Shown piece after piece: positions 15,527-25,206 of a DNA stretch of 64,000 nt. Both the position numbers and the translations under genes were made by a program. How positions within the stretch are numbered: the first letter of the stretch is position 1; each line of letters starts with the position of its first letter. The stretch covers positions 558,001 to 622,000 of the forward strand of contig NC_019682.1 in assembly GCF_000316575.1 (NCBI RefSeq), read 5' to 3'. This DNA comes from Calothrix sp. PCC 7507. Lineage in GTDB: Bacteria > Cyanobacteriota > Cyanobacteriia > Cyanobacteriales > Nostocaceae. A model generated the notes under the pieces. That model saw only the letters and a list, made by a program, of their open reading frames with translations, did no database searches and had not been told where the DNA came from.

Positions 15527-17377
15527 TTAAATAGTTCGTGGCGCACAGAACACAACCCGAAAGCCACATATCCTCAACCCACCATCAGACTCATTCCAGC
15601 TACGACTGGCGCTGCGACAAAGTTCTGCACTGAAACTCCAAGAACCACCACGCAATACCCGGCGATTAAAATCACCGCCAATTTCCCAAACTTTGCTATC
15701 TGTAGGTGCATCATGATAATTATTGTGCCAAGAATCAGCACACCATTCCCAAACTAGCCCGTGCATATCATACAAGCCAAAGGCATTTGCCACATCAAAA
15801 CTGCCGACATGTGTGGTTTCTTTGCGATATCTAGTTCTGGCTTCTACAGAATAGTTATCATTATCACTACAGCATACTAAATCCGGGGTAATCACTTCGC
15901 CAAAATGGAATGATGTAGTAGTTCCAGCGCGACAAGCATATTCCCATTCCGCCTCACTGGGTAAACGATAGTCTCGTCCAGTTTTTTCCGCCACTCTGGC
16001 ACAAAATTCCACAGCTTCATGCCAAGATACATTTTCTACGGGTCGATTTGCACCTTTATATTTTGATGGATTGGGATTTAAAGATTGTTTGACTTTAGGT
16101 AAAGCTGCTACAGCACGCCACTGTGCTTGAGTTACAGGAAACTTACCCATAAAAAAGGGTTCAACTGTAACTTTGTGTTGAGGACGTTCGTCAGCATCGC
16201 CTTCAAAAGGTGGTGAACCCATCATATAAGTATCGCCAGGAATCGACACCATTTCTAGTGTGATGGACTTGCTCAATTCTTCGGCAAAAAATTCAGCACT
16301 CCGGCGATCGCGATTCACCTCTCTACCAGCTGTATCTACCGTGACGACATCAAAACTAAAAGTTTGTAAGGGAGGCAGTGGCGGAATAATTTTTTCTGGT
16401 ATGGATGGTAATATCAGTTGCGTAATAGCCAAAATTTCTGCTTCTAAAGCAGATGTTGTTGTAGACTTCAAGTCATTGAAAACTTCTGTGGCTGATTGAT
16501 ACCTATCTTTGGGCAAATGTTTGAGCAACTTATTGAGAACTTTTCCTAAATCATCGCTGACGATGATGCCATTTTCTTGTAAAAGTTCTTGCCACAACCA
16601 TTTAGCATTCATGGCATCATACAGGCGATCGTGAATCTGTCCATCAGCATTTTGTAAGGGTAAACATTGTGTTAGCAGGCGCACACAAGTTACACCCAAA
16701 GCATATAAATCACTGGCGTGACAAGCAAATCCAGCCATTTGTTCAGTTGGGGCATAACCAATGGTATAAATTACCGTAGCTTGTCTAGCCATGCTTGTTT
16801 GTGTAACCTGTTTAGCACCGCCAAAATCAATTAATACGGGTTTACCATCACTCTCACGACGAATGATATTTTCTGGTTTAATATCCCGATGAATCACATT
16901 CAGGGAGTGGATGAAGTCAATAACTGGTAATAAATCAGCTAAAAGTTGCCGAATTTGTGCTTCGTCAAAGGGTCTTTGCTGTACTTCTTGCAAAAGAGTT
17001 TTACCTTGAATAAATTCTTGTACAAGATACAAGCTTGAACCTTGTTCAAAGTAAGCTAGTAATCTAGGAATTTGGGTATGATTTTCTCCTAGTTCATACA
17101 AGCGAAAAGCCTCTTCTTTGAAGAATTCAGCGGCTTTGGTGCGTTGTCCTGTTCCTTGAACTTGAGGAAAAAATTGCTTGATGACGCAAGGTGCATCTAA
17201 TCTATCAGCATCTTCAGCAGCATAAGTTCTGCTAAATCCACCTTCACCTAGTAGCCTTAATACGCGATAGCGATTTCTGAGAAGTTTGCCAAAGTTGCTT
17301 TGGCCGCAACTTACGCAAAATCTATTGCTGTCATGATTGAATGGATTTGAGCAATTGGGATTTTGGCAGATTTGCAT
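15527..17377 (-). CDS. Ser/Thr protein kinase fused to FGE-sulfatase (SUMF1-like) domain
   Basis: 616 residues. A zinc-ribbon-like start (CQNPNCSNPF...FCVSCGQ, residues 3-26) precedes a kinase domain (~33-310) with glycine loop LGEGGFSRTYAA, catalytic Lys in CVIKQFF, HRDIKPENII and DFGGAK. A formylglycine-generating-enzyme-like domain covers about residues 375-612 (SIPGDTYMMGSPPFEGDADERPQ, PVENVSWHEAVEFC, RLPSEAEWEYACRAG, VLRGGSWSF, GFRVV). Kinase-FGE fusions are known in filamentous cyanobacteria; the C-terminal domain may be a ligand or lectin-like sensor rather than an enzyme. No transmembrane segment is seen. It lies alone between TpsB and potC on the same strand with 276- and 273-nt gaps. 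Confidence 0.92.
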   Translation of the reverse strand: MQICQNPNCSNPFNHDSNRFCVSCGQSNFGKLLRNRYRVLRLLGEGGFSRTYAAEDADRLDAPCVIKQFFPQVQGTGQRTKAAEFFKEEAFRLYELGENHTQIPRLLAYFEQGSSLYLVQEFIQGKTLLQEVQQRPFDEAQIRQLLADLLPVIDFIHSLNVIHRDIKPENIIRRESDGKPVLIDFGGAKQVTQTSMARQATVIYTIGYAPTEQMAGFACHASDLYALGVTCVRLLTQCLPLQNADGQIHDRLYDAMNAKWLWQELLQENGIIVSDDLGKVLNKLLKHLPKDRYQSATEVFNDLKSTTTSALEAEILAITQLILPSIPEKIIPPLPPLQTFSFDVVTVDTAGREVNRDRRSAEFFAEELSKSITLEMVSIPGDTYMMGSPPFEGDADERPQHKVTVEPFFMGKFPVTQAQWRAVAALPKVKQSLNPNPSKYKGANRPVENVSWHEAVEFCARVAEKTGRDYRLPSEAEWEYACRAGTTTSFHFGEVITPDLVCCSDNDNYSVEARTRYRKETTHVGSFDVANAFGLYDMHGLVWEWCADSWHNNYHDAPTDSKVWEIGGDFNRRVLRGGSWSFSAELCRSASRSWNESDGGLRICGFRVVFCAPRTI

Positions 17378-17650
17378 AATGAGGGGAAAATAGCATCTTG
17401 TCCCAAGTTAGCCCCAATATTATCAGATTGAAAACAAATAATCGTTTAAATCATTCAGCCTGCATAAATACCTAAATTAAGAGTATTATTTACAGGGATT
17501 TTGTTTATTTTTTGTGAGATTTCATGTACTTTTTAAATTAATGAATAGATATGAGTGGGTTTATTTACATTACGAAAAGAATAATACGACTAAGTCATTT
17601 AGTTTGTCAAGCGTGTGCTTTTAGTATTGCCAAATACAGGTTATCGACCT

Positions 17651-18451
17651 TCACTTTTTCTCTCCAGAAGCACGAATTAATTCTGCTACTAAAGCAGCGA
17701 TCGCAGATACTAAAATTAAAATTACACTCAGAGCATTAATATCAGGTTTAACTCCTGTTCTAATACGACTAAAAATTTCCATTGGTAGGGTGTTAGAACC
17801 ACTACCAGCGGTGAAACTGGCAATCAGAAAATCATCTAAGCTGAGGATAAAAGCTAACATACAACCAGCTAAAATCCCAGGCATTAACTGCGGTAGCAAA
17901 ACTTGGATGAATGCTTGTACTGGTGTAGCGCCTAAATCAAGTGCAGCTTCTTCTAAGTGAGGATCTAAATTGGTTAGTCTTGCACCAACTACAAGTCCAA
18001 CATAAGCTAGACAAAACACTACATGAGCTGCAACAATTGTCCACAAACTTAAAGGGATTGCAAAAGCTGCCAAAAAAACTAGGGTAGCTACAGCGATCGC
18101 AATATCGGGAATAATCAATGGTAAGTAAGAAATACCACGATACAAATTCTTACCAAAAAACTGATAACGCGCTAATCCCACAGCCATTAAGGTTCCCAGC
18201 ACAGATGAAATGGCTGTAGCACAAAATGCCACAATCAAACTGTTTGTCAACGCCGATAAAATGCGATCGTCAGTGAATAGTTTGCGATACCAGTCAAGAG
18301 TGAATCCTTGCCAAGTCGCACTGTAAGGTGACTGGTTGAAACTATAAAAAGCCAGTACAAGTATAGGTAAATACATAAATATAAACACAATTACTGAGAA
18401 AACCGCCTGCCAGATGACACGCGGTTTTTTTCGAGACGGAGAAATATTCAC
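17651..18451 (-). CDS. potC: Spermidine/putrescine ABC transporter permease
   Basis: 266 residues, six predicted membrane segments, with the permease EAA loop EEAALDLGATPVQAFIQVLLPQLMPG near residue 175 that contacts the ATPase. The N-terminal segment FMYLPILVLAFYSFNQS and overall length match PotC. It would form the inner-membrane channel with PotB and PotA, taking polyamines from PotD. None of those partners is adjacent, so the gene is separated from the rest of its system. Polyamine specificity is inferred from similarity. Confidence 0.88.
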   Translation of the reverse strand: MNISPSRKKPRVIWQAVFSVIVFIFMYLPILVLAFYSFNQSPYSATWQGFTLDWYRKLFTDDRILSALTNSLIVAFCATAISSVLGTLMAVGLARYQFFGKNLYRGISYLPLIIPDIAIAVATLVFLAAFAIPLSLWTIVAAHVVFCLAYVGLVVGARLTNLDPHLEEAALDLGATPVQAFIQVLLPQLMPGILAGCMLAFILSLDDFLIASFTAGSGSNTLPMEIFSRIRTGVKPDINALSVILILVSAIAALVAELIRASGEKK

Positions 18452-18981
18452 GATGAGTATTTTGTTTGAGTCATGCTTTGGGGAAAATACAAAATAGCAT
18501 ATTTATATCCAAACGTCAATAGAGAGACTGTTGATGGTTAACTGTTAACTGTTGACTGCTGACTGAGAGAGACAAATAATCCATGCCCAATGCCTAATTC
18601 CCTCAATTTAGAGATAAGTAAGTTGGCACAATAAAACCAAACTATATGAAGAAAAGTAAACAAAGCTAAAACCCTCTTTCCTCCTGTATTCTGGCTTCTG
18701 TCTCCTCCTTTATCCCAACGATAATTATTTACGCCCACCTACTTACAGGAATGCACATAAAGTTTAATTGATGAGCAGGAAATTTACCTCTTCAGATGAG
18801 GATAACTTCCCTATAAAGATAGACAGAAAAGATTAAAGTAAGGACATAAAATTTTAAAGCAAATATTAATACAGTTGGTATTTCAAGAGAGTTTCCCCGA
18901 CAGTAGTAAATTGCTGGGCATCAGTTATTAAAGATTAAGTAGAAATCTCTAATACCAGGCTTATTTTTTAGGAGGTTGATG
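18452..18981. other. 530-bp divergent intergenic region
   Basis: Lies between divergently transcribed potC and the glycosyltransferase, so it should hold both promoters. At 18525-18565 there is a degenerate heptad array (TTAACTG/TTGACTG class). A 66-codon minus-strand ORF (18538-18738) is built partly from this repeat and is not considered a gene. No specific operator is evident. Confidence 0.5.
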
Positions 18982-20067
18982 ATGAGAATTGCTCAAGTAG
19001 CCCCACTATGGGAAAGAGTTCCACCTCCAGCTTATGGAGGTATAGAGTTAGTAGTGGGGTTGCTAACCGATGAACTTGTTCGACGCGGACATGAAGTCAC
19101 CCTATTTGCATCGGGAGATTCTATTAGTCAGGCAACGCTAGTTTCAGCCCATCCACGGGCTTTAAGACTCGATCCTCATGTGAAAGAGTATAGTATTTAT
19201 GAAACGCTGCAACTAGCATTGGTTTATGAACACGCAGAAAAGTTTGATATTATCCACTCCCATGTGGGATATGGGACACTTGCCTACGCAAATCTGGTGC
19301 AAACACCAACAATTCACACGTTGCATGGAATTTTCACTCCAGACAACGAAAAAATCTTTAAATACGCCAGAAATAGACCATATGTTAGTATTTCTAACGC
19401 ACAACGGGAACCAAGATTAGGGCTAAATTATGTAGCAACAGTTTATAACGGCATTGATATTAGCAGTTATAAGTTTCATGCTCAACCTGATGATCCACCA
19501 TACTTGGCATTTTTAGGTCGGATATCACCAGAGAAGGGAACGCATTTAGCGATCGCCATAGCCAAAGAAGCTGGTTGGCGGCTGAAAATGGCAGGGAAGG
19601 TAGATGTTGTTGATGTAGAATACTATGAGCGAGAAATTAAGCCGCATATCGATGGTGAGCAAATTGAGTATTTAGGTGAAGCAAACCATGCTCAAAAAAA
19701 TGCTTTGATGGGAGGCGCAGTAGCAACCCTATTCCCCATCACTTGGCGGGAACCATTTGGGTTAGTAATGGTTGAATCTATGGCCGCAGGTACGCCCGTG
19801 ATTGCTATGAGTTTGGGGTCTACTCTAGAAGTAATTGCTCACGAAAAAACGGGTTTTTTGTGTAACAACATTCAAGAGTGTGTCAATGCCATTCACAAGG
19901 TAAAAGATTTAGATCGCTATGTCTGCCACCAATATGTGAAAAATCGGTTTGGTGTTCAACAAATGACAGATGGATATGAAGCTGTTTATCAACAAATTCT
20001 GCAAGAGAAATTTGCTCAAAATGGGCATTTTCGCCAACCAGTTGTCTTAGGTAATAGTTTGAGCTAG
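18982..20067 (+). CDS. GT4-family glycosyltransferase
   Basis: About 361 residues, a GT-B fold retaining glycosyltransferase. N-terminal VPPPAYGGIELVVGLLTDELVRRGHEV is the acceptor-side Gly-rich segment. The C-terminal half has LGRISPEKGTHLAIAIAK and the donor-binding EPFGLVMVESMAAGTPVIAM motif, with the paired Glu residues of family GT4. It probably transfers a sugar in polysaccharide or glycolipid synthesis at the cytoplasmic side; donor and acceptor are unknown. AGGAGG at 18970-18975 is ideally spaced for ATG 18982; TTG 18976 and ATG 18979 lie too close to it. It is monocistronic. Confidence 0.9.
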   Translation: MRIAQVAPLWERVPPPAYGGIELVVGLLTDELVRRGHEVTLFASGDSISQATLVSAHPRALRLDPHVKEYSIYETLQLALVYEHAEKFDIIHSHVGYGTLAYANLVQTPTIHTLHGIFTPDNEKIFKYARNRPYVSISNAQREPRLGLNYVATVYNGIDISSYKFHAQPDDPPYLAFLGRISPEKGTHLAIAIAKEAGWRLKMAGKVDVVDVEYYEREIKPHIDGEQIEYLGEANHAQKNALMGGAVATLFPITWREPFGLVMVESMAAGTPVIAMSLGSTLEVIAHEKTGFLCNNIQECVNAIHKVKDLDRYVCHQYVKNRFGVQQMTDGYEAVYQQILQEKFAQNGHFRQPVVLGNSLS

Positions 20068-20210
20068 GTGGGTGATGATTGTTTATCGGGACTACACTTA
20101 TAGCAAAGTGCTAAGTCCTGAGTGCTGAGTCCTAGTGAAGAAAAAGTACTCAGCACCTTTTATAGCGATTCCCATTCAAATGAAGTACAAAAATATATCA
20201 CGCTGTGTAG

Positions 20211-20231
20211 GGGCATGGCACTGCCATGCCC
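20211..20231. repeat. Perfect 10-bp inverted repeat
   Basis: GGGCATGGCA and TGCCATGCCC flank a single C between convergent genes. It may serve as a bidirectional transcription stop. The preceding 140 bp has CTGAGTGCTGAGT-type heptad fragments. Confidence 0.6.
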
Positions 20232-20283
20232 TTACCGATGTATCTCACGCTTGTTGAGAAATGCTATATTTGGTTATTTAAAC

Positions 20284-20673
20284 TTACATAATTCGCGCTC
20301 TAATCGTTTCTATTCGTTGACGATTAACACCTAAATCGCCTTGCCCCAAACGCGAAGCGGAGCGCACTTGAATTACATTAGTGTTCCGATCTAGATAAAA
20401 TTCTACATCATCGACAAATCCCAGTAAAGCACTTTTGAATTCTACATACAAATAATCAGGATTTTCGGTAATTATCTTTGTTCTGGGTAAAGATTGAATA
20501 ATGCTTTTAAGAGCAGCGATCGCATCTTCTGGGGTAGATGTGTAAGTAAGTGGTGCAATTTGGTGGACTGGATCTGCACTCTGACTGGAAACGCAGTTGG
20601 GGGAATTTGGACAAGCTGCTAGTTTCCCGTCACAAACACCCAAATTATGTGGTCGTTTACCTGCAAAAACCAT
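20284..20673 (-). CDS. DUF1499 domain-containing protein
   Basis: 129 residues matching DUF1499 for almost its whole length: N-terminal LAACPNSPNCVSSQS, then AIAALKSIIQSLPRTKII, YLYVEFKSALLGFVDDVEFYLD and VIQVRSASRLGQGDLGVNRQRIE. The Cys pair in CPNSPNCVSS is the family hallmark. Function is unknown; homologues occur in bacteria and plastids. There is no clear signal peptide here. Its start is near MVFAGKRPHNL. Convergent with the glycosyltransferase and divergent from the aminotransferase. Confidence 0.88.
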   Translation of the reverse strand: MVFAGKRPHNLGVCDGKLAACPNSPNCVSSQSADPVHQIAPLTYTSTPEDAIAALKSIIQSLPRTKIITENPDYLYVEFKSALLGFVDDVEFYLDRNTNVIQVRSASRLGQGDLGVNRQRIETIRARIM

Positions 20674-20809
20674 AATTCTTTAGTTGGTAGATTTAAGTTA
20701 ACTATTTATATTATGGTTTCGCTCAGGGTGTTTGAAAATTTACTAACTCATTAAAACATGGTGATGAGATCGCTCTATGATGCGATTAGTACCATCTACC
20801 TGAGAAAAG

Positions 20810-21955
20810 ATGATGACGCAAACTCTCTCAATTAACAATAGTCAGTTATTAAAACTTACACCTTTAGAAGTACCATCTCGTTTATTATTGGGACCGGGGC
20901 CTTCCAATGCCCATCCCGCAGTGCTGCAAGCAATGAATACCTCGCCAGTTGGACATCTAGATCCGGCTTTTCTGGCACTCATGGATGAGATTCAATCCCT
21001 GTTGCGCTATGTATGGCAAACAGAAAACCCCCTAACCATTGCAGTCAGCGGTACGGGAAGCGCCGCTATGGAAGCCACAATTGCTAATATCACAGAACCT
21101 GGTGATGTGGTTCTCATTGGTGTAGCGGGATATTTTGGCAATCGCCTCGTTGATATGGCTGGGCGCTATGGTGCTGATGTGAGAACTATTACCAAACCTT
21201 GGGGACAAGTCTTCAACCTGGATGAACTCCGTACTGCGATCGCCACTCATCGTCCCACAATTTTGGCTTTAGTTCATGCTGAAACCTCTACAGGCGCACG
21301 TCAACCTTTAGAAGGAGTTGGTGAGCTATGCCGGGAATTTGGGACTCTGTTGCTAGTGGATACAGTTACAAGTTTGGGCGGTGTCCCCATCTTCTTAGAC
21401 AACTGGGGAGTAGATTTAGCTTATAGCTGTAGCCAAAAAGGTCTGGGTTGCCCACCTGGGGCTTCACCTTTCACAATTAGCCCCCGCGCCATTGAAAAAC
21501 TGCAGCAGCGCCGCACGAAGGTGGCTAACTGGTATTTAGATATGACCTTGTTGGGTAAGTATTGGGGTGCAGAACGCATCTATCATCATACAGCACCCAT
21601 TAACCTTTATTATGCCCTGCGGGAAGCATTGCGTTTAGTGGCAGAGGAGGGATTAGCAACCTGTTGGCAACGTCATCAAAAGAATGTTGAGTACCTCTGG
21701 CAAGGCTTGGAAGACATGGGGTTAGCTCTGCATGTTGAGAAAGAGTTCCGCCTACCAACGCTTACCACAGTCTGTATTCCTGAAGGAGTAGATGGCAAAG
21801 CGATCGCTCGACAGCTACTCAATGAACATAATATTGAGATTGGCGGTGGTCTGGGAGAACTTGCTGGTAAGGTGTGGCGCGTAGGGCTGATGGGCTTTAA
21901 TAGCCGTAAAGAAAGTGTGGATGAACTCCTAGCGGCGCTGCAGCAGGTTTTATAA
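20810..21955 (+). CDS. Class V aminotransferase (alanine/serine-glyoxylate type)
   Basis: 381 residues, PLP-dependent fold type I. Typical blocks: LLLGPGPSNAHPAVLQAMN near residue 28, TGSAAMEATIANI, VHAETSTGARQPLEG, and the PLP-lysine site YSCSQKGLGCPPGASPF near residue 207. Family members convert glyoxylate to glycine using alanine or serine, part of photorespiratory carbon recovery in cyanobacteria; exact amino donor is not determined by sequence. ATG 20810 is followed by a second ATG; a GAGAAAAG stretch lies upstream. It ends before a hairpin shared with convergent hisG. Confidence 0.9.
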   Translation: MMTQTLSINNSQLLKLTPLEVPSRLLLGPGPSNAHPAVLQAMNTSPVGHLDPAFLALMDEIQSLLRYVWQTENPLTIAVSGTGSAAMEATIANITEPGDVVLIGVAGYFGNRLVDMAGRYGADVRTITKPWGQVFNLDELRTAIATHRPTILALVHAETSTGARQPLEGVGELCREFGTLLLVDTVTSLGGVPIFLDNWGVDLAYSCSQKGLGCPPGASPFTISPRAIEKLQQRRTKVANWYLDMTLLGKYWGAERIYHHTAPINLYYALREALRLVAEEGLATCWQRHQKNVEYLWQGLEDMGLALHVEKEFRLPTLTTVCIPEGVDGKAIARQLLNEHNIEIGGGLGELAGKVWRVGLMGFNSRKESVDELLAALQQVL

Positions 21956-21989
21956 GAAAGGCAATAGGCAATAGGGGAAGAAATAGCCA

Positions 21990-22018
21990 GCCCAGTCAGG
22001 TTTTAAGCCGGACTGGGC
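21990..22018. terminator. Bidirectional hairpin between aminotransferase and hisG
   Basis: GCCCAGTC (21990-21997) pairs perfectly with GACTGGGC (22011-22018), with a further GG/CC pair in the loop. It lies between convergent stops and could terminate both genes. Confidence 0.65.
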
Positions 22019-22039
22019 AAAGTCAGGCGAAATTACCTA

Positions 22040-22693
22040 TTATCTATTGCCTGCTGAAGATAAAATATGCGATCGCACATCCTCTACCAATCTATGCAAA
22101 TTACCTGTATTCAGGCGATAACTCAACGGATGGGCAATTAATCGCGCCGTGCTGTGATACAAAACATCAATCTCAACCAAACCATTTTCTTGCAATGTCC
22201 GCCCAGTGGAAACTAAATCAACGATCGCTTCCGACATCCCTGTAATTGGGCCTAGTTCCACCGAACCATACAACGGCACTATTTCCACCTGTAAATCTAG
22301 ATTTTGGAAATATTCACGGGCACAATTGACATACTTAGAAGCAACCCTGCCATTAGGCGGTAAATCCAGAGGTGATTTGTAAGTACTGGCAGCTTTTACC
22401 GCCACAGACATGCGACAACCGCCAAAATGTAAATCAACTAACTGGGCGACTTGCGGTTGTTTTTCCCGCAGCACATCATAACCAATAATACCCAGTTGTG
22501 CCTGACCATATTCTACATAAACAGGCACATCCTGACCCCTTACCAGCAACCCTTTCGCCTGTCCGCTAGCATCAGTAATTTGCAGTTGGCGATTCGTTGC
22601 ATCTAAAAAAGCACTAAAATCTAGTCCTACAGATTGCAGCAAACGGATGCTATTTTTGAGTAGTTCCCCTTTTGGCAATGCAACAGTCAACAT
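22040..22693 (-). CDS. hisG: ATP phosphoribosyltransferase, short form
   Basis: 217 residues, first enzyme of histidine synthesis, condensing ATP and [58 protein letters not shown] and [18 protein letters not shown] (PRPP-binding) are characteristic. It lacks the C-terminal regulatory domain of long HisG, so the family's short form needs HisZ, which is not in this window. hisC lies about 1.4 kb away on the other strand, so the two are not an operon. Confidence 0.94.
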   Translation of the reverse strand: MLTVALPKGELLKNSIRLLQSVGLDFSAFLDATNRQLQITDASGQAKGLLVRGQDVPVYVEYGQAQLGIIGYDVLREKQPQVAQLVDLHFGGCRMSVAVKAASTYKSPLDLPPNGRVASKYVNCAREYFQNLDLQVEIVPLYGSVELGPITGMSEAIVDLVSTGRTLQENGLVEIDVLYHSTARLIAHPLSYRLNTGNLHRLVEDVRSHILSSAGNR

Positions 22694-23058
22694 TCTCGTT
22701 CTTGATATCCTAGGCAGTTCATTATTGAGAATATCTCTATATGCTGACCAGAATCACAAAGCTCAAGTGGTCAGGTAAAATTTTTGGTAGTTGTGCAAAA
22801 TAAATTATCTAGTTGAGAGAGGCAATAGGCAATAGGCAATAGTAATGGGATACAGCGATTTCAGTCGAGTTGAAAAATGTCTAAATAATTCTGCATAGAT
22901 ACTTAGCTGCTTGCTTAGAAGCAAACGTGCAAACGTTGTATACGGAAGATTTTGGCTACTCAAACATTGACGGGCTAGGAATTATTAATCCATTCAAATA
23001 GAAGGATTGGGCAAAGAAACTTGGCAAGGACTTGATGCTCAAGAGAGCGAAATGCACC
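22694..23058. other. Divergent intergenic region between hisG and the response regulator
   Basis: Contains a short GGCAATA array (22821-22842, three units) and otherwise AT-rich sequence. It should hold both promoters. An AAGGA at 23026-23030 is spaced for the alternative response-regulator start at 23035. Confidence 0.45.
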
Positions 23059-23757
23059 ATGAAAATTTTATTAGTTGATGACGAAATTGAATTAACTGAT
23101 CCCTTAAGTCGCGTGTTAAACCGTGAAGGTTATAGCGTTGATGCGGCTTACGAAGGAACTAGTGGTAGTCATTTGGCACAATTAGGCAGTTATGATTTAT
23201 TAATTTTAGATTGGATGCTACCAGGAAAAACCGGGTTGGAGATTTGTCAAGAAGTTCGCCGCCAAGGTAAAACTACTCCCGTGCTGTTTCTCACTGCTAA
23301 AGATACTCTAGATGACCGAGTTCAAGGTTTAGATGCTGGTGCGGATGATTATTTAATAAAACCTTTTGAACTGAGGGAGTTATTAGCAAGAGTCCGCGCC
23401 TTGTTGCGTCGTTCTGGCGTTGAATCTTACACTAATTCTACAGGACACCTGACTGTAGCTGATTTGGAACTTGATGGTGAAAACCAAATAGCCTATCGTC
23501 AAGGGCGAGTAATTGAACTCTCGCAAAAAGAAAGCCAGTTGCTGCAATACTTTATGGAACATACTGGACAACTGCTGACTCATGCCCAGATTATGCAATA
23601 TCTGTGGTCTGATGAGGAACAACCGAGTAGTAATGTGATTGCAGCTTTAATTCGCTTGCTGCGACGTAAGATTGAGGTAGGTAAAGAATCCGCACTGATT
23701 CACACTGTTTATGGTAAGGGATATCGCTTTGGTTGTGCCTTTGTGGAATCAGTTTAG
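23059..23757 (+). CDS. OmpR/PhoB-family response regulator
   Basis: About 233 residues: receiver domain (1-~120) with acidic pocket DDE near the N-terminus, phospho-acceptor Asp in LLILDWMLPGKTG, switch Thr in LFLTAK and Lys in YLIKPFELRELLARVR. A winged-helix DNA-binding domain follows (LSQKESQLLQYFMEH, NVIAALIRLLRRKIE, IHTVYGKGYRFG). It resembles cyanobacterial RppA-like regulators, but that subfamily name is uncertain. ATG 23059 (MKILLVDDE) is the conventional start; ATG 23035 with AAGGA upstream would add eight residues. No histidine kinase is adjacent. Confidence 0.9.
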   Translation: MKILLVDDEIELTDPLSRVLNREGYSVDAAYEGTSGSHLAQLGSYDLLILDWMLPGKTGLEICQEVRRQGKTTPVLFLTAKDTLDDRVQGLDAGADDYLIKPFELRELLARVRALLRRSGVESYTNSTGHLTVADLELDGENQIAYRQGRVIELSQKESQLLQYFMEHTGQLLTHAQIMQYLWSDEEQPSSNVIAALIRLLRRKIEVGKESALIHTVYGKGYRFGCAFVESV

Positions 23758-23965
23758 ATATTAACCCAATTCAAATAATGTTTACGACACGCTGATGCTG
23801 CGATATCCCCCATAACCACCAGAGATGCTGTGAGCGATCGCACTCTCTTAACCCTCACCTTGAATACTTGCCGTGTCATCTTTTCATGTATGCGATCGCT
23901 CTTGAAGATGAGGCAGGGGGCAGCCCAGAGAACCAAACCACAATACACAAATTGCGTAGAATAAA

Positions 23966-24012
23966 AACACGGAAATTCCCACAAAGTCAACAACCTAGGC
24001 AATGCCCTACCC
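23966..24012. repeat. Unoccupied copy of the family A insertion site repeat
   Basis: The sequence around CCTAGGC at 23994-24000 (left flank GGAAATTCCCACAAAGTCAA) closely matches the flank of the family A element at 12575-12602. Here the single CTAG is uninterrupted and the sequence runs straight into GCAATGCC. An inverted, also unoccupied copy lies at 12373-12400. Confidence 0.65.
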
Positions 24013-24015
24013 ACT

Positions 24016-24066
24016 CAATAACTGATAACTGATAACTGATAACTGATAACTGATAACTGATAACTG
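24016..24066. repeat. Tandem heptanucleotide array (CTGATAA class)
   Basis: About seven near-perfect units of CTGATAA immediately before hisC, ending 7 nt before its ATG. The same motif and position relative to a start codon occur at purM (5791-5828). Confidence 0.88.
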
Positions 24067-24072
24067 TTCCCT

Positions 24073-25134
24073 ATGAATAACTACTTCCGTTCTCATGTTG
24101 ACGCAATGGCTAGTTATGTTCCTGGTGAACAGCCGCCACGCGGTACACAGATTATCAAACTTAACAGCAACGAAAACCCCTATCCTCCTTCACCTGTAGC
24201 CCTAGCTGTGCTGCAAAATATTGATGGTGAGAGGTTGCGGCGATATCCAGAACCATTCGGGGAAGAATTCCGACAAGCCGCGAGTCAAGTTTTAGGAGTT
24301 CCTCATGATTGGATCATTGTGGGAAATGGTAGTGACGAACTATTGAATGTGGTGATTCGCGCCTGTGCAGAACCTGGGCGAAAGGTAGTTTACCCGATGC
24401 CAACATACGTGCTATATCGCACCTTAACTGAGGCACAAGCTGCGGATATTACAGAGATTCCCTATCATGAGGATTACAGTTTTCCTCTAGAAGAACTAAT
24501 TGCTGCCGATGGTTGTGTGACATTTATTGCATCTCCCAATAGTCCATCGGGGCATGTGGTATCAATCAATGACTTGCGGAAATTAGCCAGTCAGTTATCT
24601 GGGGTTTTAGTGATTGATGAAGCATACACAGACTTTGCCCAAGAAAATGCATTGGCTTTAGTTGAGGAATTCGAGAACATTATCGCCATTCGCACACTGT
24701 CTAAGGGATACTCATTAGCTGGACTGCGCTTGGGTTTTGGGGTGGCGAATCCCAAATTGTTACAGGGATTGTTTAAAGTCAAAGATAGCTATAACATTGA
24801 TGCGATCGCTTGTGCAGTTGGAGCAGCTGCCATTACCGATCAAGCTTATAAAAATGCTTGTGTGGACAAGATTAAAGCATCACGAACACAGCTAGCAACA
24901 GACTTAAAAAAATTAGGTTTTCGTGTTTGGGATTCTCAAACCAACTTTTTACTAGTGCAACCACCCCAAAGAAACGCTGAATACCTCTATCAAAAACTCA
25001 AAGAACAGAAAATATTAATCCGCTACTTTAAGCAACCAGAACTAGAAGATAAATTACGCATCACTGTTGGTACTGATGAGCAAAATCACACCTTAGTGCA
25101 AGCATTGAGTAATTTATTAGAGACTGGAGACTAA
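24073..25134 (+). CDS. hisC: Histidinol-phosphate aminotransferase
   Basis: 353 residues, PLP enzyme converting imidazole-acetol phosphate to histidinol phosphate. Evidence: IIKLNSNENPYPPSPVAL near residue 27, IIVGNGSDELLNVVIRAC, SPNSPSG, VIDEAYTDFAQ and the PLP-lysine motif RTLSKGYSLAGLRLGF near residue 216. Length is normal. The ATG at 24073 directly follows a heptad array, so the leader is largely repeat sequence and no ribosome-binding site is evident. The stop is followed by another repeat stretch. It is monocistronic. Confidence 0.94.
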   Translation: MNNYFRSHVDAMASYVPGEQPPRGTQIIKLNSNENPYPPSPVALAVLQNIDGERLRRYPEPFGEEFRQAASQVLGVPHDWIIVGNGSDELLNVVIRACAEPGRKVVYPMPTYVLYRTLTEAQAADITEIPYHEDYSFPLEELIAADGCVTFIASPNSPSGHVVSINDLRKLASQLSGVLVIDEAYTDFAQENALALVEEFENIIAIRTLSKGYSLAGLRLGFGVANPKLLQGLFKVKDSYNIDAIACAVGAAAITDQAYKNACVDKIKASRTQLATDLKKLGFRVWDSQTNFLLVQPPQRNAEYLYQKLKEQKILIRYFKQPELEDKLRITVGTDEQNHTLVQALSNLLETGD

Positions 25135-25169
25135 GAGAGGATTACATCAGTGAACAGTTATGAGTGTTT

Positions 25170-25206
25170 TAAGCTGATAACTGATAACTGTTCACTGATA
25201 ACTGTT
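25170..25206. repeat. Degenerate CTGATAA/CTGTTCA array
   Basis: Three CTGATAA units interrupted by CTGTTCA between convergent hisC and the methyltransferase; it reaches the methyltransferase stop. Confidence 0.7.

Noticed and set aside
18538-18738. 66-codon ORF upstream of potC
   Set aside because: Translated largely from degenerate heptads; no start signal.
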